36,954 nt of DNA from an uncultured Prevotellaceae bacterium (GTDB taxonomy: Bacteria; Bacteroidota; Bacteroidia; Bacteroidales; Bacteroidaceae), in the NCBI GenBank assembly GCA_900315105.1, contig OMXX01000036.1, positions 1 through 36,954 of the forward strand, in the 5' to 3' direction. Positions 16,520-24,092 of the stretch are shown in pieces; position 1 is the first letter of the stretch, and every line of letters starts with the position of its first letter. Made by a program: the position numbers and the translations under genes. The notes under the pieces were generated by a model. It saw nothing but the letters and a program-made list of their open reading frames with translations, searched no databases and was not told the origin of the DNA.

Positions 16520-17011
16520 TTAGCTTTTAGATTGATTAAACATCTGTTTTAGTTTGTCCTTTGCACGATTCAGCCTGCTGCCTACATTCGTTTCTGATAT
16601 ACCCAAGGTCTCGGCTATCTCGCTGTAGCTCTTTTCGTCGAGCCAAAGCATGATGATAGACCTGTCAATCATAGAGAGCCTTGAAATCATGCTGTACAAC
16701 TCACTCTTGTGGTTGTCAGCAGCTATTTCTTCTGGAACATTTATTGCTTTGATAAGTTCCAGATGATGCCCTCTTTTGTATTTCAGTCGGATATAGGTGA
16801 TACAGGTATTGATCGTGACTCGGTAAACCCAAGTACTCGACTTGCAGTTGCCCTTGAACGACTGGTAACTTTTCCAAAGATTATATATCGTTTCTTGATA
16901 CAAATCCTCGAAAGTCATCAACTCGTTTGTGTACATAAGACAATACCTTGATATTATCTTTTGATTCTCATTTATGATAGAAAGAAAATCATTCTGTTCA
17001 TTTAAATCCAT
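16520..17011 (-). CDS. ECF RNA polymerase sigma factor
   Basis: Extracytoplasmic-function sigma-70 factor, 163 aa. Region 2 covers about residues 10-80, with the region 2.2-2.4 stretch TFEDLYQETIYNLWKSYQSF and WVYRVTINTCITYIR. Region 4 covers about 100-158, with the helix-turn-helix SYSEIAETLGISETNVGSRLNRAK. It is first in a two-gene operon with a membrane protein and probably controls its own operon and unknown targets. Base composition is AT-rich. A weak -7-like TATCTTCG lies on the minus strand at 17065-17072. Confidence 0.93.
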   Translation of the reverse strand: MDLNEQNDFLSIINENQKIISRYCLMYTNELMTFEDLYQETIYNLWKSYQSFKGNCKSSTWVYRVTINTCITYIRLKYKRGHHLELIKAINVPEEIAADNHKSELYSMISRLSMIDRSIIMLWLDEKSYSEIAETLGISETNVGSRLNRAKDKLKQMFNQSKS

Positions 17012-17175
17012 TTTTTTTAGAGTTTGACAAAATTTGTTTTCGCTATAGCTTTTGTTTGGTTAGTCGAAGATATAACGAAAAAATCACAGAATAATTGTTA
17101 AAAATGTTTTCATGTATTCTAAGGAGGTTGGATTTCGGCAGATAAAGAGAGTTGCTATTATAGCATTCACGTTGG

Positions 17176-18648
17176 TTATAATTGTGTCTGCTCTTTCCTC
17201 CAATTAACCATATACACCTTTTCCTTGCCTCTCGTTATGGCTGTATAGAGCCAATGGATATAGTCGGGCGTGAGCATATCGTCGGTCATGTAGCCTTGGT
17301 CGATATACACATGTGACCATTGACCGCCTTGCGCCTTGTGGCAAGTTACGGCGTATGCGTATTTTATCTGGATGGCGTTGAAATAGGCATCCTCCCTTAT
17401 GGCTTTCATGCGGTCAGCCTTTCGGGGTATGTCGGCATAGTCCTCTTCAATAGCCTTGAAGAGGGCGTTGCTCTGCTCTTGGGTTAGGGCAGGGGCATCC
17501 GACTGAAGGGTGTCGGTCAATACGATGGTGTCAAGCTCGAAATCGTCATAGTCGGGGAAACGCAGGATGGCATCAGCGAAATGAAAGCCGTATAGCTCAC
17601 GGAAATTACGCACACGAACAACTATCGCCTTGTCGCCGTTGGCTATGAAGGAGGGTTGAGAGTTTAGTGTTGAGGGGTTAGAGTTTAGGGGTGAGAGTTT
17701 AGTGTTTAGAGTTGAGGGGTTAGGGTTTAGTGATGGCAGAGTGTGGTTCTTTACTATCATAACCTGATCTCCACGCTCGAGAAGTTCTTCGCGGTCAAGT
17801 ACTTGCGCACGTATCCCATTGTTATACATCGTGGCATTCTTGTTGCTGCGTGTTATGACGATGGTATCGTCTATGCCAACGTGAGAATAACTGCTTGAAA
17901 GAGTGTCGATAATCTCATTTCCGGGTAGGGAAATAATATCAGAAAAGCCACGAAACTTTAACTTTGGAAGCTCGGTAGCCTCTTCATGTTGGATGAGACT
18001 TCGGATGGCTGTGGCATTATAAAGAATGCCCGATTCCTGTTCCTGACGAAGCACTTCCGAGAGGTCGCATTCAAAGAGTGTTGCCCCATAACCATAGAGG
18101 ATTTCGGGAATAAGGGCAGGTGACTCATCCTCGCCAACTGGAGGTAGCTGTGCCGTATCGCCAATGAGGAGCATTCGGCAGTTGCGGCCGGAATAAACGA
18201 ATTGTATGAGGTCGTCAAGAAGGTTCCCGCTTCCGAAACCTGTCTCGCCCATAGAGAAGGTGGAAATCATGGAAGCCTCGTCGATAACGAAGAGCGTGTC
18301 GGTGTGAAGATTGTCGTTGAGGTTGAAATCCCCGAGCATCGTCTTTTGGCGGTATATCTTCCGGTGGATGGTGGAGGCTGGTAGTGAACTGCTGATAGAC
18401 AGTACCTTAGCAGCACGTCCTGTAGGTGCCATGAGCACGACTTTCTGGTGAAGAGCCACGAGCGTCTGTACCATAGCAGAGACGAGTGAGGTCTTACCGG
18501 TACCGGCACTACCACGCATAAGCATCATCGGCATATCGTTGCGTGAGGCAAGGAATTGGCCGAAGCATTGGAGCGCGTTCATCTGGTCGGCGGTTGGCTC
18601 GAAACCGAACCTGTCGAGGATGAGGGATATAAATTCGGGTATCTTCAC
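17176..18648 (-). CDS. RecD-like SF1B DNA helicase
   Basis: ATP-dependent 5'-3' DNA helicase of the RecD/Dda type, 490 aa. Motifs: Walker A GSAGTGKTSL (about residues 45-54), VLMAPTGRAAKVL (Ia), DEASMI (II), LLIGDTAQLPPVG (III), VITRSNKN (IV), and near the C-terminus VTCHKAQGGQW (V) and LYTAITRGKEKVY (VI). No RecB/RecC partner is nearby, so it is probably a stand-alone enzyme rather than part of RecBCD. Residues about 305-332 are a low-complexity insert with a 7-residue period (NPNPSTL, NTKLSPL, NSNPSTL, NSQPSFI), encoded by a heptamer array at 17651-17734. Its promoter (18935-18966) lies about 280 nt upstream, with repeats in the leader. Confidence 0.92.
   Translation of the reverse strand: MKIPEFISLILDRFGFEPTADQMNALQCFGQFLASRNDMPMMLMRGSAGTGKTSLVSAMVQTLVALHQKVVLMAPTGRAAKVLSISSSLPASTIHRKIYRQKTMLGDFNLNDNLHTDTLFVIDEASMISTFSMGETGFGSGNLLDDLIQFVYSGRNCRMLLIGDTAQLPPVGEDESPALIPEILYGYGATLFECDLSEVLRQEQESGILYNATAIRSLIQHEEATELPKLKFRGFSDIISLPGNEIIDTLSSSYSHVGIDDTIVITRSNKNATMYNNGIRAQVLDREELLERGDQVMIVKNHTLPSLNPNPSTLNTKLSPLNSNPSTLNSQPSFIANGDKAIVVRVRNFRELYGFHFADAILRFPDYDDFELDTIVLTDTLQSDAPALTQEQSNALFKAIEEDYADIPRKADRMKAIREDAYFNAIQIKYAYAVTCHKAQGGQWSHVYIDQGYMTDDMLTPDYIHWLYTAITRGKEKVYMVNWRKEQTQL
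17651..17734. repeat. Heptamer array within the RecD-like gene, 12 units
   Basis: Twelve consecutive 7-bp units of the form (G/T)AG(N)G(G/T)T: GAGGGTT, GAGAGTT, TAGTGTT, GAGGGGT, TAGAGTT, TAGGGGT and so on. 12 x 7 = 84 bp keeps the frame and yields a 7-residue peptide repeat. Confidence 0.9.
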
Positions 18649-18691
18649 TTTTTTTCTGAGATTTATTCTTTAATTATCTCTTTTTTTCTTA

Positions 18692-18831
18692 ACTTTGCAC
18701 TCGTCAATCGAAACGGGCACCGCTCTGCGAGCGACTATCCCTGTTGACTTCGTGCGAAGATACTTTGCACTCGTCAATCGAAACGGGCACCGCTCTGCGA
18801 GCGACTTCCCCTATTGACTTCGTGCGAAGAA
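18692..18831. repeat. 70-bp tandem duplication
   Basis: Two copies (18692-18761, 18762-18831), nearly identical, each with ACTTTGCACTCG, a CGCTC-TGC-GAGCG hairpin and a CTTCG-TG-CGAAG hairpin. They lie in the leader of the RecD-like gene, which is transcribed leftward through them. Confidence 0.9.
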
Positions 18832-18845
18832 GCACTCGTAACAGT

Positions 18846-18925
18846 GGGTGATGGGTGTTGGGTGTTAGGTGTTGGCGGTCAGCAAGACAAACCACTATCA
18901 CACTAACACCCATCACCCAACACCT
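18846..18925. repeat. GGGTGTT heptamers as inverted arms
   Basis: Left arm GGGTGAT/GGGTGTT/GGGTGTT/AGGTGTT (18846-18873); inverted right arm AACACCC/ATCACCC/AACACCT (18905-18925); 31-bp spacer. Same heptamers as inside the DUF2520 gene. Confidence 0.88.
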
Positions 18926-18934
18926 AATATACTG

Positions 18935-18966
18935 CAAAGTTAAGAAATAATTTTTTGCTATGCAAA
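18935..18966 (-). promoter_or_regulatory. Promoter of the RecD-like helicase
   Basis: Minus-strand TTTG (18963-18966), 20-bp spacer, TAACTTTG (18935-18942), a perfect consensus. It faces the helicase gene and gives a leader of about 280 nt filled with repeats. Its -33 box abuts the DUF3822 start. Confidence 0.7.
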
Positions 18967-18969
18967 AAT

Positions 18970-19800
18970 ATGAGTGAGAATTTTGAAAATAACGTATCTT
19001 CCCAGCGTGTGGTAAGACGTGGTGTTGTTCCGCGTCTGACTATTCGTGTTGGCTATGGAACGATGTCGTTCTTCCTGCCGAGGACAGACGGCACGGTGGA
19101 GTATCTGCCTTACACGGTGAAGAGCGGTGTGGCGATGGCAGCAAACCTGCGTACTGCTTTCCGTGAGTTGGAATTGCTTAGGGAACGTGATGACCGTGCT
19201 ATGCTCTCTGTGTTGAGTCCTGTAGTGCTTGTACCTATCGACGAGTACATGGATCAGGAGAATTTTGACGTGGATACGCTCTATAACCATACCTTCACGG
19301 GCAGGGAACACGAGGAAAAGATTGCAAATGTGCTGCCAGACCTTAGTGCGGTTGCGGTTTTCGGTGTCAACAAAGATCTGAAGCTCGTAGTGGAGGATCA
19401 CTTTGCGGATGTGAGGATACAGAATATCATGCAACCTGTATGGACGCATCTGTACCGTCGCAGTACGTTGGTCGGTCAGCGTCGCAAGTTGTATGCCTAT
19501 CTTCATGATTCCAGAATTGATATTTTCTCGTTTCAGCAGCGAAGGTTCAGGTTTGCCAACTCCTTTGATGCTACTCACTCTCACGATGCACTCTATTACC
19601 TGCTTTTCACATGGAAACAGCTTGGCTTGAGCAATGAGGATGACGAGTTGCATCTCGTTGGCAGAAGTGAGCACATGGAATGGCTTACAACGAAGCTGAA
19701 ATCTTATCTGCGTAGGGTATATACCCTCAACCCTGTTGCAGATCTTAATCGTGCTCCTGCTTCAATGATCGAGGGGATGGAGTATGATTTGATGATATAA
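18970..19800 (+). CDS. DUF3822 family protein
   Basis: A 276-aa protein from ATG 18970 (MSENFENN); ATG 18955 is also in frame but lies in the divergent promoter. It looks like the Bacteroidetes DUF3822 family, which I recall as usually sitting just upstream of rsmD, as here. No catalytic motif is visible. Features are an N-terminal basic stretch (SSQRVVRRGVVPRLTIRVG), alternating beta strands and a C-terminal helical part. No signal peptide or membrane helix, so it is cytoplasmic. Function unknown; a resemblance to actin-like ATPase folds has crossed my mind but I cannot support it from sequence. Confidence 0.8.
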   Translation: MSENFENNVSSQRVVRRGVVPRLTIRVGYGTMSFFLPRTDGTVEYLPYTVKSGVAMAANLRTAFRELELLRERDDRAMLSVLSPVVLVPIDEYMDQENFDVDTLYNHTFTGREHEEKIANVLPDLSAVAVFGVNKDLKLVVEDHFADVRIQNIMQPVWTHLYRRSTLVGQRRKLYAYLHDSRIDIFSFQQRRFRFANSFDATHSHDALYYLLFTWKQLGLSNEDDELHLVGRSEHMEWLTTKLKSYLRRVYTLNPVADLNRAPASMIEGMEYDLMI

Positions 19801-19810
19801 AACTTCCGAA

Positions 19811-19970
19811 CCTACAGCCCCTCACCCGTCACTATGTGACACCCTCTCCCCAAGGGGCGAGGGAAAAGTTAGTAATGAACCCTCAAGAGATTCCTCACAA
19901 GCGAATAAAGGTAACTTTTTCCTCGCCCCTTGGGGAGAGGATGCCCATAGGGCAGGTGAGGGGCTGTAGG
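19811..19970. repeat. Inverted-repeat element, about 60-bp arms
   Basis: Left arm 19811-19871 (CCTACAGCCCCTCACC ... CCCCAAGGGGCGAGG ... GTTA) and inverted right arm 19912-19970, with a 40-bp spacer. Each arm has an inner hairpin, TCAC-TAT-GTGA on the left and GCCC-ATA-GGGC on the right: different bases, same pairing. Lies between the DUF3822 gene and rsmD. Confidence 0.85.
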
Positions 19971-20003
19971 GGCTGTAGGGGGCGTAGTTAGACTGTTGTT
20001 TTT

Positions 20004-20555
20004 ATGCGAATAATCACAGGACAATATAAAGGAAGGCACTTTGATGTGCCGAGGACTTTCAAGGCAAGGCCGACAACCGACTTTGCCAAGGAGAATATCT
20101 TCAATGTGCTGAATGGCTATCTGGATTTTGATGGCATTTCGGCTTTGGATTTGTTTGCCGGTACGGGTAGCATATCTCTTGAAATGCTGTCGAGAGGCTG
20201 TGCGGATGTGACGAGTGTGGAACTTGATCGCGAACATTCGGCTTTCATCCGTCAATGTCTTCAGAAACTGGGTGATGACCGTTGCTCGCTTATCAAGGGC
20301 GATGTGTTTCGATTCCTGAAGTCGTGCAGAAGAAAGTACGACCTTATTTTCGCAGATCCTCCATACGCATTGCCTGAGCTTCCAAAGATCCCAGACCTTG
20401 TGCTTGGCACAGAGACTGGCAACTGTCTGCTTTCAGAAGATGGTATCTTCGTTTTCGAACATGGAAAGCAGAATAATTTCTCGCAACACCCCTGCTTTGT
20501 GGAGCATAGAAGTTATGGGAGTGTGAATTTTAGTATATTTAGACCCACCCATTAA
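20004..20555 (+). CDS. rsmD: 16S rRNA (guanine966-N2)-methyltransferase RsmD
   Basis: SAM-dependent methyltransferase that modifies G966 of 16S rRNA. The 183-aa protein has the family start MRIITGQYKGR, the RPTTDFAKENIFNVL segment, SAM motif LDLFAGTGSISLE (about 49-61), VELDREH, and the catalytic (D/N)PPY motif as ADPPYAL (about 116-122). It forms a unit with DUF3822 upstream and dnaG downstream on the same strand, the gaps being filled by GC-rich inverted-repeat arms. The start is the first in-frame ATG and matches the family N-terminus. Confidence 0.95.
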   Translation: MRIITGQYKGRHFDVPRTFKARPTTDFAKENIFNVLNGYLDFDGISALDLFAGTGSISLEMLSRGCADVTSVELDREHSAFIRQCLQKLGDDRCSLIKGDVFRFLKSCRRKYDLIFADPPYALPELPKIPDLVLGTETGNCLLSEDGIFVFEHGKQNNFSQHPCFVEHRSYGSVNFSIFRPTH

Positions 20556-20557
20556 CC

Positions 20558-20632
20558 AACGGCCCCTATGGCCCCTCACCTGCCCCTTGGGGAGAGAATG
20601 CCCGTAGGGCAGGTGAGGGGCTGTAGGGTGGT
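20558..20632. repeat. Solo arm of the 19811 element
   Basis: One arm (CCCCTTGGGGAGAGAATGCCC-GTA-GGGCAGGTGAGGGGCTGTAGGG, about 20582-20628) preceded by a partial inverted piece (GGCCCCTCACCTG). The inner hairpin loop differs (GTA instead of ATA) while its stem is kept. Confidence 0.75.
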
Positions 20633-20656
20633 TTGTTGGGAAATGTTGTCTTTTAT

Positions 20657-22765
20657 ATGATCGATCGTCTTACCATAGAAAGAATCAAGGAAGCGGCAGA
20701 CATTGTGGATGTCGTTTCAGAGTTTGTTAGTTTGAAGCGTTCTGGTTCAAACTACAAGGGATTGTGTCCTTTCCATAACGATAGGACACCGTCTTTCTAT
20801 GTGTCTCCTACTCGTGGTACCTGCCATTGCTTTACCTGTGGCGAGGGTGGCGATTCCGTGGGTTTCCTGATGAAGCATGAGCAACTCACATATCCGGAGG
20901 CTCTCCGTTGGCTTGCCAATCGCTATGGCATTGAGATTGAGGAGAAACAGCTTACGGACGAACAGCGTAAGCAGCAGACGGAGCGAGAGGGAATGTTCAT
21001 TGCAAATAACTGGGCAGCAGACTATTATACAGACATCCTGCATAATGATGTGGATGGTCGTGCTGTTGGAATGCAATATTTCCGTCAGCGCGGTTTCAGG
21101 GATGACATAATCAAGAAGTTCAGACTTGGATTCTCTCCTGCCGACAGATATGCAATGCCACGTAAGGCAAAGGAGAAAGGCTACAACCTTAATTTCCTTG
21201 AACAGACAGGCTTGTGCTATAAGGATAACAAGGGTGAACTGGTTGACAGATTTTCTGGTCGTGCCATGTTCCCTTGGATAAGCGTAAGCGGTAATGTAGT
21301 GGCATTCGGAGGTCGTGTGCTCGACCAGCGAACCAAAGGCGTAAATCAGAAGTATGTCAATTCGCCAGACTCCCCAATCTATCACAAGGATCATGAGCTT
21401 TACGGCATTTATCAAGCAAAGAAGGCGATAGGCAAGGAAGATTTCGTGTTCATGGTGGAAGGCTATACCGACGTTATCTCAATGCACCAATGTGGTATAG
21501 AGAACGTGGTAGCCAACTCTGGTACAGCTCTCTCCGTGCATCAGATTCATCTTCTGCATAGGTTCACATCGAACATCGTCCTGCTTTATGACGGTGACGA
21601 TGCTGGTATCCATGCCGCTCTCCGAGGTACAGATATGCTTCTTGCCGAGGGAATGAACGTGAAGGTGCTCTTGTTGCCTGATGGTGATGATCCTGATAGT
21701 TTTGCAAGAAAACATACGGCTGATGATTTCAGAAAGTATGTAGAGGAACATCAGACAGATTTCATTGAGTTCAAGACAAGGGTGTTGTTGCAAGGTGTCA
21801 CGGATCCTATAAAGAGGTCGGAGGCTATAAACTCTATCGTGAAGAGTGTCAGTATGATAACTGACCCGATAGTACGAGCAACATATATAAAGGATTGTTC
21901 TTCCCGTCTTGGTATCAACGAGCAGACTTTGCTTGTCACGATGAATAATTTCATCCGTGCCTATCGTGATGAGAAACGTAAGGAAGAAGATCGAAATAAT
22001 CGTGCGTTGCAGAGAGGGGAACAGTCGCAAACTGCTCAACAGCAACCAACTCCCACTACGCAATCGCCAACACCTCAGAACGATTCTTACGATGAGATAC
22101 CACCAGAGGCCTTTCTTCCTCCCGAGGCATTCTCGCAACCTCAACCATCTAATCCTCCTTCAGGAGGGGAAATATCGTCGACTTCCGGTTCCCTCTCTAC
22201 GGTAGAGGGCGGGGGAAGAGGCCTCACACCCATCACTCACGATTTATCCGTCCAAGACCTCCTCATCCAGTTCATCATCAAGTATGGTGAACAGGTTATT
22301 CTTGATAATGTCGAGACCGATGAGGGGCAAACTGTCTCATTGAATGTGGCTCAGGTGGCACAGATTGACCTTGCTAATGATAGCCTCACGTTCGCCAATC
22401 CGTTGCATACCCAGATACTTGAGGAGGCTGTGGCACATTCCGGAGAAGAGGGATTCAAGACGGAAAGATATTTCAGACTTCATGCCGATTATGAGATAAG
22501 TCAGTTGGCTATCAAACTGACTGAAGATCCTGTGCAGTTGACAAAGACATATCAACTGAAATATGAGCCAGAGCGATTGAAAGGGCAGTTGGAGCATCTT
22601 CTGCTTGATGTCCGCTTTGAGTTCGTTGAGAATAGGCTTACCTATATCCGTCAGGAAATGGGGCTATGTTCCAATGATGCCGAGAAATACATGTCACTTA
22701 TTGGAGAAATGCAGCAACTTCAGAAACTCAGAATGAAGATAGCCAAGATGCTGGGAAGGGCATAG
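20657..22765 (+). CDS. dnaG: DNA primase
   Basis: Synthesises RNA primers for replication. From ATG 20657 (MIDRLTIERIKEAADIVDVV) it is 702 aa; the ATG at 20633 lacks family support. Domains: CHC2 zinc finger (CPFHNDRTPSF ... CHCFTCGEGGD, about 38-66), catalytic core with TOPRIM motifs EGYTD and YDGDDAG (about 270-325), then a linker and a C-terminal DnaB-binding region (about 540-702). The linker at about 480-525 is low complexity (QSQTAQQQPTPTTQSPTPQ), and residues 509-523 come from a GC-rich repeat copy (22182-22223). Upstream is rsmD; a bidirectional terminator separates it from converging pheS. Confidence 0.97.
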   Translation: MIDRLTIERIKEAADIVDVVSEFVSLKRSGSNYKGLCPFHNDRTPSFYVSPTRGTCHCFTCGEGGDSVGFLMKHEQLTYPEALRWLANRYGIEIEEKQLTDEQRKQQTEREGMFIANNWAADYYTDILHNDVDGRAVGMQYFRQRGFRDDIIKKFRLGFSPADRYAMPRKAKEKGYNLNFLEQTGLCYKDNKGELVDRFSGRAMFPWISVSGNVVAFGGRVLDQRTKGVNQKYVNSPDSPIYHKDHELYGIYQAKKAIGKEDFVFMVEGYTDVISMHQCGIENVVANSGTALSVHQIHLLHRFTSNIVLLYDGDDAGIHAALRGTDMLLAEGMNVKVLLLPDGDDPDSFARKHTADDFRKYVEEHQTDFIEFKTRVLLQGVTDPIKRSEAINSIVKSVSMITDPIVRATYIKDCSSRLGINEQTLLVTMNNFIRAYRDEKRKEEDRNNRALQRGEQSQTAQQQPTPTTQSPTPQNDSYDEIPPEAFLPPEAFSQPQPSNPPSGGEISSTSGSLSTVEGGGRGLTPITHDLSVQDLLIQFIIKYGEQVILDNVETDEGQTVSLNVAQVAQIDLANDSLTFANPLHTQILEEAVAHSGEEGFKTERYFRLHADYEISQLAIKLTEDPVQLTKTYQLKYEPERLKGQLEHLLLDVRFEFVENRLTYIRQEMGLCSNDAEKYMSLIGEMQQLQKLRMKIAKMLGRA
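22182..22223 (+). repeat. GC-rich hairpin repeat inside dnaG linker
   Basis: Copy of the 40-bp unit (TTCCGGTTCCCTCTCTACGG, then TAGAGGGCGGGGGAAGAGGCC), read in frame as SGSLSTVEGGGRGL. The stem carries CTCTC/TAGAG variants. Confidence 0.82.
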
Positions 22766-22771
22766 GATATC

Positions 22772-22839
22772 AGTCCGTTGTAACTCCCATCTCCAATAAG
22801 AGCAACATAAGAGCTGCATAAGAGTTACATAAGAGCAAC
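22772..22839. repeat. Array with 11-bp period, 6 units
   Basis: AGTCCGTTGTA, ACTCCCATCTC, CAATAAGAGCA, ACATAAGAGCT, GCATAAGAGTT, ACATAAGAGCA in exact 11-bp phase, starting 7 nt after the dnaG stop. The first unit shares TCCGTTGTAA with the arrays at 6131 and 15581. Confidence 0.82.
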
Positions 22840-22877
22840 GTACAAACTTTATAGTTTATCAACTCACGATAAATAAC

Positions 22878-22935
22878 AAAGAAACCGCACCCGATAATAT
22901 CAGATGCGGCTTCTTTATGTTTTTTGTTTTTGTTA
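22878..22935 (+). terminator. Bidirectional terminator between dnaG and pheS
   Basis: Stem AAAGAAACCGCA/TGCGGCTTCTTT (22878-22889 and 22905-22916) with ATGTTTTTTGTTTTT on the plus side and TTTCTTTGTTATTT on the minus side. Confidence 0.85.
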
Positions 22936-23976
22936 TTAATTTGCTGCCTCGAATTCCTGAAGGAATCGTGTGTCATTCTCTGAGAACATACGGAGGTCGG
23001 AAACGTGGTACTTGAGGTTTGTGATACGCTCAACACCGAGACCGAATGCGTAACCGGAATATACTTTAGAATCAATACCGCAGAGCTCGAGTACGTTAGG
23101 GTCAACCATACCGCAACCGAGAATCTCTACCCAACCAGTATGCTTGCAGAATCCGCAACCCTTACCACCACAGATATGGCAAGAGATATCCATCTCTGCA
23201 GAAGGCTCTGTGAATGGGAAGTAACTTGGACGGAGACGGATCTTTGTATCAGGACCGAACAACTCCTGCGCAAAGGTAAGCATTACCTGCTTGAGGTCTG
23301 TGAACGATACGTTCTTGTCAATATAGAGACCTTCAATCTGGTGGAAGAAGCAATGTGCACGTGCTGTGATAGCCTCATTACGGAACACACGTCCAGGACA
23401 TATTACACGAATTGGTGGCTGTCCCTGCTCCATCACACGAGCCTGTACGCTTGAGGTGTGTGAACGGAGGATGATGTTCTTCGTTACATCGTTGAGCGGA
23501 CTCTGCTCCACGAAGAATGTGTCCTGCATATCGCGTGCTGGGTGATCAGCAGCGAAGTTCATCTTTGTGAACACGTGAAGGTCGTCCTCTACCTCTGGAC
23601 CGTCAGCCAATGTGAAGCCCATGCGCTGGAAAATCTCCACAATCTCATTCTTCACGATAGAGAGAGGGTGACGTGTGCCAAGTTGGATAGGGTAGGGAGT
23701 ACGTGTGAGGTCGAGGTCGTCGGCAACAGTCTCTGTTGTTGCAACCTGTTCCTTGAGTCCGTTGATCTTATCGAGAGCGAACTGCTTGAGTTCGTTAATC
23801 TTCATACCAAGCTCCTTCTTCTGATCGGCAGCCACATTACGGAAGTCTGCCATCAGGGCGTTGAGCTCACCTTTCTTGCTGAGGTATTTCAGACGAAGAG
23901 CCTCTATTTCTTCTGCGTTGGAGGCAGTCAGCGCTTCCACTTCCTTGCGAAGTGCGTCTATTTTCTCTACTAACAT
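22936..23976 (-). CDS. pheS: Phenylalanine-tRNA ligase alpha subunit
   Basis: Catalytic alpha chain of phenylalanyl-tRNA synthetase (alpha2beta2), charging tRNA-Phe. From the ATG at 23976 (MLVEKIDALRKEVEAL) it is 346 aa, the usual length, with an N-terminal coiled coil (about 1-90), class II motif 2 FRNEAITARAHCFFHQIEGL, motif 3 region GLGVERITNLKYHV, and FTEPSAEMDI. A further in-frame upstream start would add 67 residues unlike the family and lies before the -7 box, so it is rejected. pheT is not in the window. A zinc-like cysteine set (CHICGGKGCGFC) lies at about 265-276, as in many PheS proteins. Confidence 0.97.
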   Translation of the reverse strand: MLVEKIDALRKEVEALTASNAEEIEALRLKYLSKKGELNALMADFRNVAADQKKELGMKINELKQFALDKINGLKEQVATTETVADDLDLTRTPYPIQLGTRHPLSIVKNEIVEIFQRMGFTLADGPEVEDDLHVFTKMNFAADHPARDMQDTFFVEQSPLNDVTKNIILRSHTSSVQARVMEQGQPPIRVICPGRVFRNEAITARAHCFFHQIEGLYIDKNVSFTDLKQVMLTFAQELFGPDTKIRLRPSYFPFTEPSAEMDISCHICGGKGCGFCKHTGWVEILGCGMVDPNVLELCGIDSKVYSGYAFGLGVERITNLKYHVSDLRMFSENDTRFLQEFEAAN

Positions 23977-24011
23977 AGTGTCTTGATAGTGTCTTAAATC
24001 AAATTTGCGTG

Positions 24012-24019
24012 CAAAATTA
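24012..24019 (-). promoter_or_regulatory. -7 box of pheS
   Basis: TAATTTTG on the minus strand, 36 nt before the pheS ATG. No clear -33 TTTG at the right spacing. Confidence 0.55.
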
Positions 24020-24062
24020 ATATTTTTCTTGGAAAATAAGGAATAAAATAAAAATAAATGTG

Positions 24063-24070
24063 TACATTTG
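24063..24070 (+). promoter_or_regulatory. -7 box of lipoprotein gene 24093
   Basis: TACATTTG, exact TAnnTTTG match, 22 nt before ATG 24093. It excludes the in-frame ATG at 24060. Confidence 0.6.
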
Positions 24071-24092
24071 CACTGAAAATTGTGTAAATTTA

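Noticed and set aside
17651..17734. CRISPR-like array
   Set aside because: Units are 7 bp with no spacers; the 11-bp and 70-bp arrays likewise lack repeat-spacer order, and there are no cas genes.
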